From NCBI GenBank assembly GCA_002786025.1, contig NHNW01000032.1, positions 1 to 64,000 on the forward strand: DNA of 64,000 nt, given 5' to 3'. Source of the stretch: Zasmidium citrigriseum (lineage: Eukaryota; Ascomycota; Dothideomycetes; Mycosphaerellales; Mycosphaerellaceae). The notes beneath the pieces are model-generated. The model was not told the DNA's origin, searched no databases, and was given only the letters and a program-made list of their open reading frames with translations. A program made the translations under genes and the position numbers. Below, in pieces: positions 1 through 11,006 of this stretch (position 1 is the stretch's first letter; each line of letters starts with the position of its first letter).

Positions 1-555
1 CGGCCCCTCTCGTTGTCACGACACATCACTCCAACCTTGCAAGAATAAGGGCAAGGACGTTCTGTTTCGAAACTGTCCCTTTTGAACATTCGATTTTCCA
101 TCGCCTGTTGGATCTGACACCTTCCTCTACCAGATACGTCTGCCAATAGCAACGCTGAGCCCGTACTGGTGGACAAGACTGCTAGAAGCAATAGAGATAG
201 ACTCAAGTAGGCGATCGCGGTGCAAAGGGCGCAAGACGGCGAGGCCAGCAGGCTGCGGGCTTACTGGCAACAATGGCTACATTGCCCAGGATTGCTAGAG
301 TTGGTGCTGATAGCAATGATGTTGCTAGTCAGAAGACCTTCTTTCGGTGCCCTTTGCTAGATTGGTAGTGTATCACCTAATCCTCTACCGGCTTGACGTA
401 TGCGGCGAGAGAGAACGTTGCTAACTCGTCATTGGAATGGGACGACCACATTTGTGCAAATACATATGATCGAGCGAGTTTCGTCTATTAGCCGAGTCAC
501 TGTTACAGCGCAGATCCATACCAACCATCTCTCCTCTGACCTCTGACTACCATAC
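1..555. other. No gene recognised at left edge
   Basis: I see no convincing gene, RNA or repeat in this stretch. Its right end is the 3' flank of the minus-strand dehydrogenase that stops at 556-558. Confidence 0.5.
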
Positions 556-1720
556 TCACTCCTTAATCCCCACCATCCCCAACGAATCCACCCACAACCT
601 CTCCGCCCCCTCCATATCAAAAGCCCAACTTTTATACCCGCTCAACCCCGCCTGCGCATCATCCGCAATACGTTCCGCAACCCCACAATCATCCAAATAC
701 AAACCGCCCTTCCCCTCAAAATCCCGTCCAACGGCAGCAAGGACCTGCGTCGCGGCACCCTGCTCCACACTCTTGAAGACTTTCTTGAACTCATCGAGTT
801 CGACTAACGGCCCCAACTTCTCCGCTACACGAGGATCCATGGAACTCCACCCACCGGTGAGGATGTTACCTGGATGCAGCGCAAGACCATGCAGCCCCTG
901 CTCTCCATACCGCCGCTCAATCTCATTCGTCATCCAGATATTCGCCGTCTTGCTCTGTCCATACGCAATCAGAGGGTTATAATGTCCGACATCTTCATCC
1001 GATTTGGGCAGGTCGCAGATCGGGTCTACAACTCCGGTGATTGGGTCGGCCAGGTTGTAGTTTCCTACTTGGACGGTGGAAAAGCAGTGGGCTGTGCTCG
1101 AGACTGTGATTACGCGGGAGTGGAAGGTTGGTGTGGAGGACTTCAGGAGGAGGGCTTTGAGGTGGTGGAAGAGGGAAAAGTGCGCGAGGTGGTTTGTTGC
1201 GAAGGTTGATTCGTGGCCGGAGGTGGTGAGGCGGTAGGGGACTTGAGCGATTCCTGGGAGATTGTTAGTGTTGTGTATCGAGTAAGGACATTTTAATGAG
1301 GTTGACGATACCAGCATTGCAGATCAACACATTCAACTGATCGCTCTTCTTCATAAAATCCTCCGCACCAGCTTTGACGCTCTCCAGACTCATGTTGTCG
1401 ACGATGACAAAGTCGATCCGAGCATTCTTGAGCTCAGAATCGGACTTGCCCTCTTCAAGCAATTGCTCTTTGACCTTCTTCGCCTTCTCTGGGTTCCTGG
1501 CGGTGAACCACACCTTCGCTCCAGACTTCGCAAGTTGACGGACGGTCTCAGTTCCAAGTCCATCGCTGCCGCCGGTGATGAGGAAGGTCTTGTCGGAGAG
1601 GTCGCCGATGCGCTTGTTGTCCTTCAAGATCCGGTACGCGGTAGGACGAGCATCACCCGGACCATTGGGTGATGCATGCTCTTTGGTGTAACGATTATCC
1701 GTGGTGTCCTGGCCCGCCAT
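556..1720 (-). CDS. Short-chain dehydrogenase/reductase (SDR), spliced
   Basis: Two exons, 1312..1720 and 556..1253, are joined across a 58-bp intron (donor GTATCG, acceptor CCCAG) and give 368 aa. The intron falls inside the Gly codon of the NAG motif, and the joined frame continues as a normal SDR. Visible family motifs are the cofactor loop TGGSDGLG (about residues 49-56), NAG (135-137), Ser188/189, and the catalytic YGQSK with Tyr234 and Lys238. Length and motifs fit the NAD(P)-dependent retinol-dehydrogenase/Bli-4-like oxidoreductases of fungi; the substrate cannot be told from sequence. The frame stays open upstream to an ATG at 1783 that would add 21 residues with a basic, weakly mitochondrial-looking character, so the start is uncertain. 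Confidence 0.88.
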
Positions 1721-1783
1721 CGTTGCAATTCGTCGTAAGGAGTGTTGAGATGGAAATGTCGAACGGAAATGTAGCGCCAGCAA

Positions 1784-2415
1784 ACGTGCGGCGATGTACG
1801 TCTTTGTACCGAATTTCTGACAGCCGCAAAGTCATTTTCTGACACAGCTTTCATAATCTTTCTGACGCGGTCCCTGAAGCCGTCTGCAATCGGTAAGCAA
1901 GCTCCCATTTCAGCCGCTTCGTTCGTGTACTTGCACAAATGCCGAGCGTTTCCTGTTCAGGTGTACGGAACGCCGAAATGTCATCGTCTTCGAATGAGAA
2001 TACGGTATGAATTGCGAACCCTCGAATGGTGGTTTCGGCAAGGAGCCGGAGGCCTGTAATGCCGAATCCTTGGCTCTCAATCTGGAAACCTTTCGGCCGT
2101 GACATGTTCGAATTTCGGGTCCGTATTTGCATTTCCCTCCGTCGATGCCTTTCTGTGCAGATGCACTCAATCGTCGCTTGTAACGTTCTTATCCGTCGGA
2201 GTATCGCTGAGGAACTTGATGAGCGAGACCACCACCCATCATGGGCGGTGGAGAATGTCTCCTGCCGGGTTGCAGTCATTGCCAACTGTCGGGATGCTTT
2301 CGTCCAGAGATTGAGTGTTCCGACAATCTTCCCGGACTGACATGTTGGTAGAGCGTCTGCGTGCCGACAGCAATTCAACCCCTTCCTCACCCTTCCACGG
2401 CGGTCGAAGCCTTCG
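1784..2415. other. Intergenic, nothing recognised
   Basis: This 632-bp gap lies between two minus-strand genes. It holds the promoter of the dehydrogenase and the 3' flank of the 533-aa gene. The open frames across it have no protein-like composition. Confidence 0.5.
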
Positions 2416-4017
2416 TCACTTCCGCCCAAAGATATCCTCCCCCGGTTTCCAGACCTTCATCCTCTTCTCCCAAAATTTGATCCTCGTCTCACTGTCCTCG
2501 ATCGCAAACTCCGCATGCTTCAACTCCTTTCCAACAACCTCCCTCGCCTCTGCTGCGTCGTCGGGAACAGTCGCCGCAAACTCCTTCAAACTCTCCACAT
2601 ACGGTAGGAAGTCCGCCCGTCTCTGTTGATAATTCCGGAGATGATGGAGCGGATGCGGGCCATAGTAGTCAAAACCAGTCGCTTCTTCGAACTCTCGTCC
2701 AGGACAGATGCGATCGCGGTCGGCTTGGCATGCGGCGAGGGCTTTTTCGTAGATGACGATTCGGCGTTTGTCGTGTTCGTGGCTGAGGAGGTTGATGCGG
2801 GTGACTTCTGGGTTCTCCTCGAACCTCTCAAGCCGGTCTGGTAGGAGTCTGGCGCATTCGTGCAGAACTCGTAGCTCCTCTTTGATGGCTACGTACTCCC
2901 ACAAGGGCAGGTGTTCTTCTTTCTGGCAGACTCCGTCTGGACACAAACGTTCTGCCTCCTTCTTCTGCCTGTCCACTCTTTCAATGCTCTCCCCTTTCTT
3001 GGTCTTGGCCTTCCAAAGTTCGAACCTTGCCGTCCATTCCTGGTCGACATTCCCAGCTTCCTCGATTGCTTTCTCCGCCGGTGCGATCTTCTCGTCCCAA
3101 TAAGTCACTTGCGATTCAGCACCCCTCAAATATCGCAAGGGCTCGGTCGAGTGGTGCTGTGCGTGACTAGCACAGTACGTCCGAGCCCAGTCAAGATTGA
3201 AAGCATCGCCATCGAAATTGTCCGGCCAGCCATGTTTGGCGTAAAGCTGCTTGACAACATCGCCGGGCATCCAAAAGCTGTCATGTCCTTGTCCGGGGAT
3301 CGCTTTGAGCTCCAAGTAATAACGTTTGACATCTCGTAGAGCCTCACTCGCATCGCGACTCGGGATATGTTCCAGACTATCCGGGTTCTCGACGCCCTCC
3401 GCCTCTCGGCGTTCCCGAGCAGACGGCTGCTGCACCACAATGAAGCCCTCAGCGTCCTCAACATCCCCTCCCGCCCTGATCTCCTGCATCATCTTTCCAG
3501 TGATCTCCGGATCCGTAGACTCCCCTCTTTTCTTATTCACAACCCAAATCCTATGCTCTCTGGCATCATAGATCAGAGCCGATGACCATTGTCCCGCGCC
3601 CAACGCAAGCGGCGTTTGCCACGGTAGCAGCGTATACCCCTTGCTCTCAGTCTCACTCTCGGATGGTGTCGGTGGCTCTCTGTAGCGTGCGACATGCTCT
3701 GGATCCAGCTGGTTGAAGAAAGCACTGCGTTGGAAGAAGTCCCCGCTGTGGTGAAGCACGCCGGCGAGGTCGACATCGACGTACGGAAGGATGGTGTACA
3801 AATAAATAACCGCCGGATCGAGATTGAACTTTTTGTACTCTGGGAGGATGGCGCTGATATCGTGCGGTCCACGAATGATGCCTTGCGATTGGATGCCTTG
3901 CATTTTGGCGAGGGTGGTGTAAATTTCCAGCATGAGGTCCGCGATTCCGTGAAGGCGAGTTTGCTGCTCTCCCGGCAAATTGATTGCGTTTTCTTCGGAC
4001 ATATTGAGCATGGTCAT
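2416..4017 (-). CDS. Hypothetical protein, 533 aa, single exon
   Basis: This is one uninterrupted frame of 533 codons. I do not recognise the family. The N-terminal half (about 1-150) has hydrophobic helices and a segment reading LDPAVIYLYTILPYVD, followed by a region rich in aromatic residues. The C-terminal half (about 280-530) is helical, strongly charged and rich in Glu, Arg and Lys, with coiled-coil character. A CPDGVC motif lies near residue 370. No signal peptide or membrane segment is evident. The start could be the first ATG or a Met six codons on (MSEEN), which has A at -3. It looks like a cytoplasmic or nuclear fungal protein conserved at gene level, but no function can be given. 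Confidence 0.75.
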   Translation of the reverse strand: MTMLNMSEENAINLPGEQQTRLHGIADLMLEIYTTLAKMQGIQSQGIIRGPHDISAILPEYKKFNLDPAVIYLYTILPYVDVDLAGVLHHSGDFFQRSAFFNQLDPEHVARYREPPTPSESETESKGYTLLPWQTPLALGAGQWSSALIYDAREHRIWVVNKKRGESTDPEITGKMMQEIRAGGDVEDAEGFIVVQQPSARERREAEGVENPDSLEHIPSRDASEALRDVKRYYLELKAIPGQGHDSFWMPGDVVKQLYAKHGWPDNFDGDAFNLDWARTYCASHAQHHSTEPLRYLRGAESQVTYWDEKIAPAEKAIEEAGNVDQEWTARFELWKAKTKKGESIERVDRQKKEAERLCPDGVCQKEEHLPLWEYVAIKEELRVLHECARLLPDRLERFEENPEVTRINLLSHEHDKRRIVIYEKALAACQADRDRICPGREFEEATGFDYYGPHPLHHLRNYQQRRADFLPYVESLKEFAATVPDDAAEAREVVGKELKHAEFAIEDSETRIKFWEKRMKVWKPGEDIFGRK

Positions 4018-4515
4018 GGTGTTGATGATGGTGATGTTGAGAATTGGGAGATGGAAGATGTGTTTTGAATTGGAGGTGGCGGCCGAATCCTTCGACCGCT
4101 TCGGGATGTGTGTGACTCAATCGCTCGATCTGTACGCGGATGCTGCACGATATGCGACAGAGCTGAGGTCAATAGTCTCGATATGCGTAGGCATGCTGGA
4201 CAGAAGTCTTGCATTTTTCGAATGGGGAAGGTCAACTGCGATCGGTGAAGTCCAGTCACAAATGTGTGCTGCTTTTGGATGTTGAGTCACGAAATGAGAG
4301 GTGGAGCAAATGGAGAGTGTTTCGGCCGGAGCTTTCAGCGTCGAGGTGGAAGGAACTTCACATACGCAGAAGGAACGTCATTCAACTATGGAGCAACGAG
4401 AGCTTGTGAGTTGATATCAGTGCCATTTGATTCCCTCGCGAGAGGAAAAGGCACACTCTTAAAAAGCATTCTTGAATCCTCAAATTCCTGGTCGTCTACT
4501 CTACACCCAACCAAA

Positions 4516-4761
4516 ATGGCAGCCAGCACAACCTGGTACGCCAAAACCAAACGCAAAAAGGCAGCCAGCATGACCTGGGACGCCTACATCAAACGCATAT
4601 GTGCAGTATCAGTACAGAACGCAGCAAATCGCAGAATGGCAGCCAGCATGATCTGGTACGCCAACAAATCGAAAAGCGCAGTCGTCGTGGTGACGGTCGT
4701 CGGTAGAGACAGGACGGAGCCTCAAGAACTCCAAATGTGCAAGCAGGAGATCGAGATGTAG
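4516..4761 (+). CDS. Possible small protein with triple MAAS-type repeat
   Basis: An 81-codon frame starts at ATG 4516 in the gap between the 533-aa gene and Argonaute. It holds three spaced copies of a short unit, MAASTTWYA, KAASMTWDA and MAASMIWYA, each also conserved at DNA level (GGCAGCCAGCA...CTGG.ACGCC). The rest is basic with a Val-rich stretch. The repeat could be coding or simply a small tandem DNA repeat. Its last bases nearly touch the stop of the convergent Argonaute gene. No family is recognised. Confidence 0.28.
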   Translation: MAASTTWYAKTKRKKAASMTWDAYIKRICAVSVQNAANRRMAASMIWYANKSKSAVVVVTVVGRDRTEPQELQMCKQEIEM

Positions 4762-4775
4762 GAGGTGAGACGAAC

Positions 4776-7700
4776 TCACATCCAAAACATCTTCCCCTCC
4801 AAATTCTCATGCCAAGGGTTTCCACTCGTCTTCCCGTTGCGATAGAAAGCCTTCATCGCCTCGTTCATGACCGCCTCCTCCGCCTCGCGCTTGCTCCAAT
4901 CCCTCTCCTTGATCATCGCCTTGATCGTCGAACCCTTCTCATAGAAATGCTTGAGGTACAGTCTCCCACGCTCGCAGAGTCGATCAGCGTAATACGCCGC
5001 AGGAGCGTAGGAGACAGCGTTAGTGGATCGGCCATAGGTGTAGCAGAGATGGTAGGTGATGTCTTGGAGTTGCTGGGCTTCGAGGCCCATGTCGTTTTGA
5101 ATGACGATGTAGTGGGACGGCTTGGCTGTGCCTTTGGTGAGGAGGTGGGAGAGCAAGTAGAAGTCTTGGTAGTAGGAGTGCGTGATGCCCGAGTCGACGA
5201 CTGTGCCAGCTTTGCAGTTTCCGTTCAAGTCGGTGGGATAGAGGCGAGTGTGATGGCGTTTGGTAACGACGATGGCGGTGATTTTGAGGGAGTTTGCTTT
5301 GAGTTGAGGGCATTTGTGTTGACGAAGAGCTTCCCAGGCTGCAGCGATGTTCACGACTTCCCTGTCGCGAATTTCGACGAGGTAGCTGTCGCCAACGCCA
5401 TCGCGGTAGAAGAGAATGTTCTCAGGCAGGGTGTTGTTCTTCTCGTACCACTGCATCAGACGCTCCCTGGCCATGTCTTTCATGTCGGCGATGTACTCTT
5501 GGCGTGCTGGATTGAGTCGCATAGATCCTGGGCACTGCCCGAAGTTGTTATCGACGCTGGCGACGACAGCAGCAAGCGATGGGGCGTGAGGAACGCTACC
5601 AGCGCCGGGATGGGTGACATCAGCTCCCAGGATCATGGTGTTGCACCTGTTGTCCTGGCCACGGATGAGGTCGACGTCGACACTTTGGACGGTATGATTT
5701 GTGTTGCCGGACCGAAGGTTGAGCTTCATCATGATGTTCCGCATGTAATCGGCGAGGGTATCATCTTGTATTGGCTTTCCGGCCTTGAAGTGGTTCTTGT
5801 TGGACTTGATCATCTTCTCCTCATTGAGGCAGATGGATGAGACACCTTCGAGCTGGTCTGCCATGATTCGGAAGGTTGCATAGTTGTCGCGAAGAGTCTG
5901 GCTTTGGCTCGGGAAGATCACCACGGCCAGATCGCATTTGGCTTTGGCAATCGTTTGCTTGAGGACGTTCTCACTCCAGCTGCGAATCGCAATGAATTTC
6001 TCGGCAGTGGCAGGAGCCAGACTCGGCAAGCCGTACTCCTTCCACTGAACTTGGAAATTGGCAACATAGCCGTCGAAGTACTGGGGATATGCTTCTTGGC
6101 CTTGAGGATAGAAGAACTGAACTCGAACTTTCGTGTCCGGCTGAGAAGAGAATCCATTGAGCGTGCTCATGAACTGGATCTTGACCTTGCTCCTCTTGAG
6201 ATCCCAGAAGCCCGAAGTCGGGAAAGTTTTGCCGTGGCTGTACAAAATGCTGGGTGCGTTGATCTTGCGAGCTGGAACACTGCACATGTCCTGGTCGACT
6301 GTGAGCTGAAGTCGCCCAAGCAGAGACTGTGGAGCTGGACTCCTGAGACGGAGAGAGGCCATACCCTCGTTCATGATCAGATTGTAGTTGCTAGCTGGCG
6401 ATCGACGGGCGATGTCGATCATGGTTCTGATGGCATCGGTAGATGAACCGCCTCTGAATGGCTGGCCGGACAGGACGGTGAGCTGTGTCGCCAAGTAGTA
6501 CTTGCTGCCTTGGCCGTTTGCGCTATCTCTCTTGCCCACATTGCCAGTGAAAAGCTGCTTCGCCGTGTTGCTGCAGTTATTGGGATACTTGTTGCTGAGA
6601 TGATCCCAAACCGTGGGCATTTTTGTGTCCACGGGAAAGCGCTGAACTTGGGGACGATCTCCAATGGCTGCCAGGGTCTTGGTACGACGGCTGACGCTGT
6701 TGATGGTGCCACTTGTGTCGCCAGGCTCCGGCTGCCGGTTGAAGTTGACGTGGACTCTGAGCCCGGCAAGATGTCTCTCGGCTGCATTCTTGTCGTTCTT
6801 GAAGTTCCTGAGCTGCAGGTAGTCCGCGAGATCCTGGCCTCTGTAGAATGGGCTGGTGACGGTATTGACGTTGAGAAGAAGACCATCCATGACCGGCTTC
6901 ACAGATGAGAAGTAACCGCGGGTGCCAATGAGACCAGAGTCCTTCAGATCTTTCCAACCTCGACGAAAGTAGAAGCGGTTGCTGCCTGCCTGAAATGTGT
7001 CGTTCGTACCATCAGTGACCACCTTCGAGAGAATGATGTTGAGTGCATCAGTTGCACCACGCTCGGTGTAATTGATGTTTCTGCCGAGGGCATAGTCACG
7101 GAGGTCGTCCAATTCATGGCAGGCGATGAAGTGCAGCTGAAGCTTGTGTGGCTGCGGGGCTTCTCGTGTGCCGGGCATGTAGTTGTTGACGGTGATTTCT
7201 TGAACATCGTTGAAGAGAGGCTCGTCCGAGATGATCTTCGCCTGATAGTCGGTGGCAATGTGGTCGCGCTTACTCCAAAGAAAGGGCTCATGCTCGATCA
7301 TGTCAAGAATCATCATTCGCTTCATGGCCCTAGTCGCCTTGGCCGGAATGTTCTCCACGCGATATTCGAAGAGCGCCTTGCCTGCAGGAATGCGTACTTT
7401 GAAGTGATTGGTGAGAACTGTGTGGCTGTCGTCGGGGGTTGCCAAATTGACTCGTAGTGGGAAACCAGTGTTTGGAACTCCTCGAGGCTGTTGGAAGGTT
7501 GCAGTCTGGCCGATGAGAGTAGTGGGAGGTGAGTCTGAGTCCTCAGCATCGTCTTCTGGTACCTGACTAGGCTCATGAGCAACGATGGCTTGCTGGCGAT
7601 GAGATTCTTGCAGTGTGCTTGCTCGCTGGGCGGTCGTGTTGGCTGAATGAACACCTTGGCCTTGGTCGGCGAAGCGAGTGGCCTGGAATCTCTTTCGAAC

Positions 7701-8315
7701 TGCATCTCTGACCTCGAACTCCTCGTGAGCTCTCGTCTGCTCTTCTGCTTGCCTCTCTGCTTCGACTTTAGCTTGGTCGGCTGCCTCTGCCTCTGCCTGA
7801 GCCCGAGCGTCTTCTTCATCTTTTGCACGCTTCTTTGCGTCTTCTGCAGCCTTTGCGGACGCTTCAGCTTCCTCCACTTCGAACACCTTGTCAAATGCAT
7901 GCTCCAGGAGGTCGACAGAGATTTTCGATCCTTGAAACTTTGCAAGCTGCCTGGCCTTTTTGGTTTCATCGATTGCATCGTCCCAAAACCTCTCCTTGGA
8001 GACTGCAACGTCGTTGCTTTTCTGAACTCCGTCCAGAAGCTTCTTGCACTCGTGATACTCGGTCGGAAACTGGCCTTTCCATCCAGTTCGTTCGAAACCC
8101 CACCAGAGTTTGTCCTGATATTCTTCTTTCGAATACTTGTGAACACAATCCTTCCACTTGTGTGTCGCTGGATCATGCCTCTCATACTCGTGTGGATTGG
8201 GACATCGTAGGCAGAGGGGGTGGATTTCATCTGTCTTGGGATTGGACTTGGCTGTGGGTCTAGGCGTTGGGTCTGAGCCTTTGCCGCTCTTTTGATTGTG
8301 CTTTTTCTTGGCCAT
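4776..8315 (-). CDS. Argonaute (QDE-2/AGO family), slicer-competent, with extended N-terminus
   Basis: A single exon of 1179 aa from ATG 8315. The frame runs further upstream to 8678, but that part is unlike protein and the MAKKK start is a natural fungal Argonaute start. Order: Lys-rich tail, a Cys/His segment (C35, C38, C57, H59), an Ala/Glu-rich coiled coil (about 145-205), then the Argonaute N domain, L1, PAZ (about 480-620), MID and PIWI (about 830-1150). The PIWI slicer tetrad is intact: D899 in LGADVTHPG, E940 in RQEYI, D972 in FYRDGVGDS and D1111 in AYYAD. Spacings of 41, 32 and 139 nearly match human AGO2 (40, 32, 138). The last residue is Asp, as in some fungal Argonautes. By family it binds small RNAs in quelling/RNA interference and cleaves matching transcripts. 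The Cys segment plus coiled coil is not part of the usual Argonaute fold. Confidence 0.95.
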   Translation of the reverse strand: MAKKKHNQKSGKGSDPTPRPTAKSNPKTDEIHPLCLRCPNPHEYERHDPATHKWKDCVHKYSKEEYQDKLWWGFERTGWKGQFPTEYHECKKLLDGVQKSNDVAVSKERFWDDAIDETKKARQLAKFQGSKISVDLLEHAFDKVFEVEEAEASAKAAEDAKKRAKDEEDARAQAEAEAADQAKVEAERQAEEQTRAHEEFEVRDAVRKRFQATRFADQGQGVHSANTTAQRASTLQESHRQQAIVAHEPSQVPEDDAEDSDSPPTTLIGQTATFQQPRGVPNTGFPLRVNLATPDDSHTVLTNHFKVRIPAGKALFEYRVENIPAKATRAMKRMMILDMIEHEPFLWSKRDHIATDYQAKIISDEPLFNDVQEITVNNYMPGTREAPQPHKLQLHFIACHELDDLRDYALGRNINYTERGATDALNIILSKVVTDGTNDTFQAGSNRFYFRRGWKDLKDSGLIGTRGYFSSVKPVMDGLLLNVNTVTSPFYRGQDLADYLQLRNFKNDKNAAERHLAGLRVHVNFNRQPEPGDTSGTINSVSRRTKTLAAIGDRPQVQRFPVDTKMPTVWDHLSNKYPNNCSNTAKQLFTGNVGKRDSANGQGSKYYLATQLTVLSGQPFRGGSSTDAIRTMIDIARRSPASNYNLIMNEGMASLRLRSPAPQSLLGRLQLTVDQDMCSVPARKINAPSILYSHGKTFPTSGFWDLKRSKVKIQFMSTLNGFSSQPDTKVRVQFFYPQGQEAYPQYFDGYVANFQVQWKEYGLPSLAPATAEKFIAIRSWSENVLKQTIAKAKCDLAVVIFPSQSQTLRDNYATFRIMADQLEGVSSICLNEEKMIKSNKNHFKAGKPIQDDTLADYMRNIMMKLNLRSGNTNHTVQSVDVDLIRGQDNRCNTMILGADVTHPGAGSVPHAPSLAAVVASVDNNFGQCPGSMRLNPARQEYIADMKDMARERLMQWYEKNNTLPENILFYRDGVGDSYLVEIRDREVVNIAAAWEALRQHKCPQLKANSLKITAIVVTKRHHTRLYPTDLNGNCKAGTVVDSGITHSYYQDFYLLSHLLTKGTAKPSHYIVIQNDMGLEAQQLQDITYHLCYTYGRSTNAVSYAPAAYYADRLCERGRLYLKHFYEKGSTIKAMIKERDWSKREAEEAVMNEAMKAFYRNGKTSGNPWHENLEGKMFWM

Positions 8316-9869
8316 GATGAATTGTATTTGCAAAACTGCCCGCGGTTGGCTGGGCTGGGCTGAGAAGAATGTGTCTTTTCGACTTCTGGTATGTTTCTGA
8401 GGAGTGTGAGATCTTTCTGAGGACACCGTAAACGGGAGGAGAAACGTGGGAGGGCGAAAGAGTGTTTGGGGGAGACGAGAGAGGGAAGGGGAGTTGTGAT
8501 TCCAAAGACCAACACTGGTGATGTTGAAGTCCAGTATATATCTTGCGGCCATGGCAAGGTCGTCTTTGATAGCATTGCTGTGCGAGACAGTTTGCGAGGT
8601 GGTAGATTGGAGATGCGGGTTGCCAGTGTGCGTGAGAGCATGCACATGCAGCCTGTTCGCAGGCTCGTTGTAAGTCAAACAGCGGTATCAAACTCACCAA
8701 AGGTCCCGGGAAGTCGCAGTATGCATGATGTCGTCGTCCGGGAAAGACTTCTTTGAACTGGACAGGTTTGATGCGCAGGATGAGCCTCTCGGCAATGCGA
8801 CTTGCGCATAGTAGTCTTGCAACTCGCATCATCTGTCTTTCTCTCCGTGCACCTTCGCTTTGTGCTGGATGTATGCAGTAGAGACATCCTCTGTCGCTCG
8901 ACAAACATCCCGCAGGGACGGGTTTGTCTCAGGATCGGAAGGCCGCATCACGTCACAGGGAGAAGCCGCCGGTTTGCGTTCGCGGAATCCATGTCGAGTT
9001 TCGAATCCAATGGCAGTAATTGTGGACGCCGAGTCGATGGGAAAGATGGCAGTTCCGATGGTGGAAGATTGCGGAGGAGGAAAGACACTGGTGTTCCGGC
9101 GCATTCTGCGACCAGCGGACGCCAACATCTTGCATTCGGGGAATCCACAACGATTCTACTGGTACGAGAGAAGCCAATGACGATGTTCGTGAGCAGCGAG
9201 TCGATGGATTTGATGGGAGGTTTGATGGAGGAAGATGGAGGATTTGCGATCGTGGTCGGAGTGAGATTCAGCTGGCTTGCTGACTGAGCAACGATCAATG
9301 ACGTCGCCACCGACTTTGAAATGCATTCTCCCGTCATCAAGAACGAAGAAGATAGCACAGAAAGACCCCTTCAAGATTATGAAGATTATGTATCCCACCC
9401 ATCGCGGATCTCAAACCAACATTGACTTCCATCCCGCAAGTCCTCGTCGACATCGGCATCCGCGCCTTCCACGCACCGACTCCCGGAATCTCTCCATTGC
9501 ACAGCCCAACACATTCCAACCCTCCAGTTCGCTGATAATGCTGCTACCTATGTTGTCTTCTTATTCAGCCGCAGATTCAAGGACGATGACCTCATGCGCA
9601 GCGAATACGCTGTACGCGGAGCCCACAGCATATCTCGTTCCGCTTGCCGAATCCATCGACTGCGCCTCGCAATCCACACGAAGCAACGCCGAGCCTCCGA
9701 GGATAGCTGGCCGAGAACGGATTGGTGAACGAGAATGCGAGGATGGTTGTTTATCTTTGGTCAGCGAGCGAGCAGGGGACGAGGATGGGTGATATAAGAT
9801 GGTGGGCGCTGGGATGCCTAACTCCTGGGCGTCAGCATTGTTTGAGCCTTTTCGAGAACGACAGCGACG
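8316..9869. other. Divergent intergenic region between Argonaute and SYLF genes
   Basis: About 1.55 kb holding the promoters of two divergent genes. Open frames on both strands show no domain or protein-like composition. I see no RNA gene or repeat. Confidence 0.5.
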
Positions 9870-11006
9870 ATGGCAACTGCGTATCCCACGAATGGATCGA
9901 ACAATGCGAACAACATGTACCAGCAACCAACTGGACATCTCGGCTGGGATCAACAGCCTCCCACCATGCCCACGGCGTATCTCTCGGATAGGCCCAGCAG
10001 CATGGACAATCTCTACCAAGATCCAGCTAGCCATGTCGGCAACCAACAACCGCCTCCACCACCAGAAGATGGGAAGAAGAATTCGAAGAGCCAGAAGTTC
10101 AATCGGGTAATGAACAAGCTCAGCAAACCTCTCAACAAAGCTGCCGATAGGTTTGGCTGCGAAGCGTTCAACCCGCAAGAGCTGGATTTGGAAGTTGTTA
10201 AGGTATGCCGACGATATCGCAGACATCCCGCTCCTATACTAACTTACCTCATCTAGGCCGCCCGCATCCTCCGCAGCTTCTGCATCGACGGCTTCATGGC
10301 CCCCGAGCCCGAATCCGACACCGCCAGCCAAACCTCCTCCACATCCTCCAACCCCAAGAAAAAGGGCGTCCACGGAAAAGACCGCAAAGCCCTCCGCAAA
10401 ATCCCCGCCAAAGCTATCCAAAACTGCAAAGGCCTCGCAATCTTCACCTGCATGCGCTTCGGCCTGCACATAGGCGGTGGAAACGGCTGCGGAATCCTCC
10501 TCCGCCACCTCCCCGACGGCTCCTGGTCCGCGCCGTCAGGTATCCACATGGCGAACCTCACCGGCGGGCTCGTGGCAGGGTTGGATGTGTACGACTGCGT
10601 CGCTGTCATCAATACCGAAGAAGGCATGGAAGGTTTCACGCGGGTCCGCGGGACGATTGGAGGCGAAGTCGCTGCCACTGTTGGGCCTCTCGGCGCTGGC
10701 CAGGTGGGTGATCTGGCAGTCAGCAAGAAGATCAGTCCTGTTTGGACGTATACCAAGAACCGGGGGTTGTACCTGGGCGCTCATATTAATGGAGCTGTCT
10801 TCATAGAAAGGACGAATGAGAACCCGAGGTTCTATGGAGAGGAGGGGATAAGACATGCGGAGATTCTGAGTGGGAGTGTGAAACCTCCAGCTGGGACTTG
10901 CGACATGTTGTATCAGACGCTCAATGCGATTGAGGGGAAGCCGTTCAGGGAGGAAGATCTGCCGCCGCCTTATGAGGATGTTGTGAAAAATGAGAAGGCT
11001 GTTTGA
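9870..11006 (+). CDS. SYLF-domain (Ysc84-type) lipid-binding protein
   Basis: Exons 9870..10202 and 10257..11006 are joined by a 54-bp intron (donor GTATGC, branch site CTAAC, acceptor CTAG) to give 360 aa. The first ~75 residues are Gln/Pro/Asn-rich and disordered. A basic linker leads into a SYLF (DUF500) domain at about 115-345. Recognisable stretches are KAIQNCKGLAIFT, GLHIGGGNGCGILL, PSGIHMANLTGGLVAG, the phosphoinositide-binding-type core, and the end RFYGEEGIRHAEILSG. A Pro-rich tail PPPYEDV follows and could bind SH3/WW partners. In yeast, Ysc84 proteins act at cortical actin patches in endocytosis. The same role is inferred here; the N-terminal extension replaces the C-terminal SH3 of Ysc84. 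Confidence 0.9.

Noticed and set aside
9561..10226. Long minus-strand frame of 221 codons opposite the SYLF gene
   Set aside because: It overlaps the first exon and intron of a gene with a clear domain and correct splice signals; its own product has no recognisable features.
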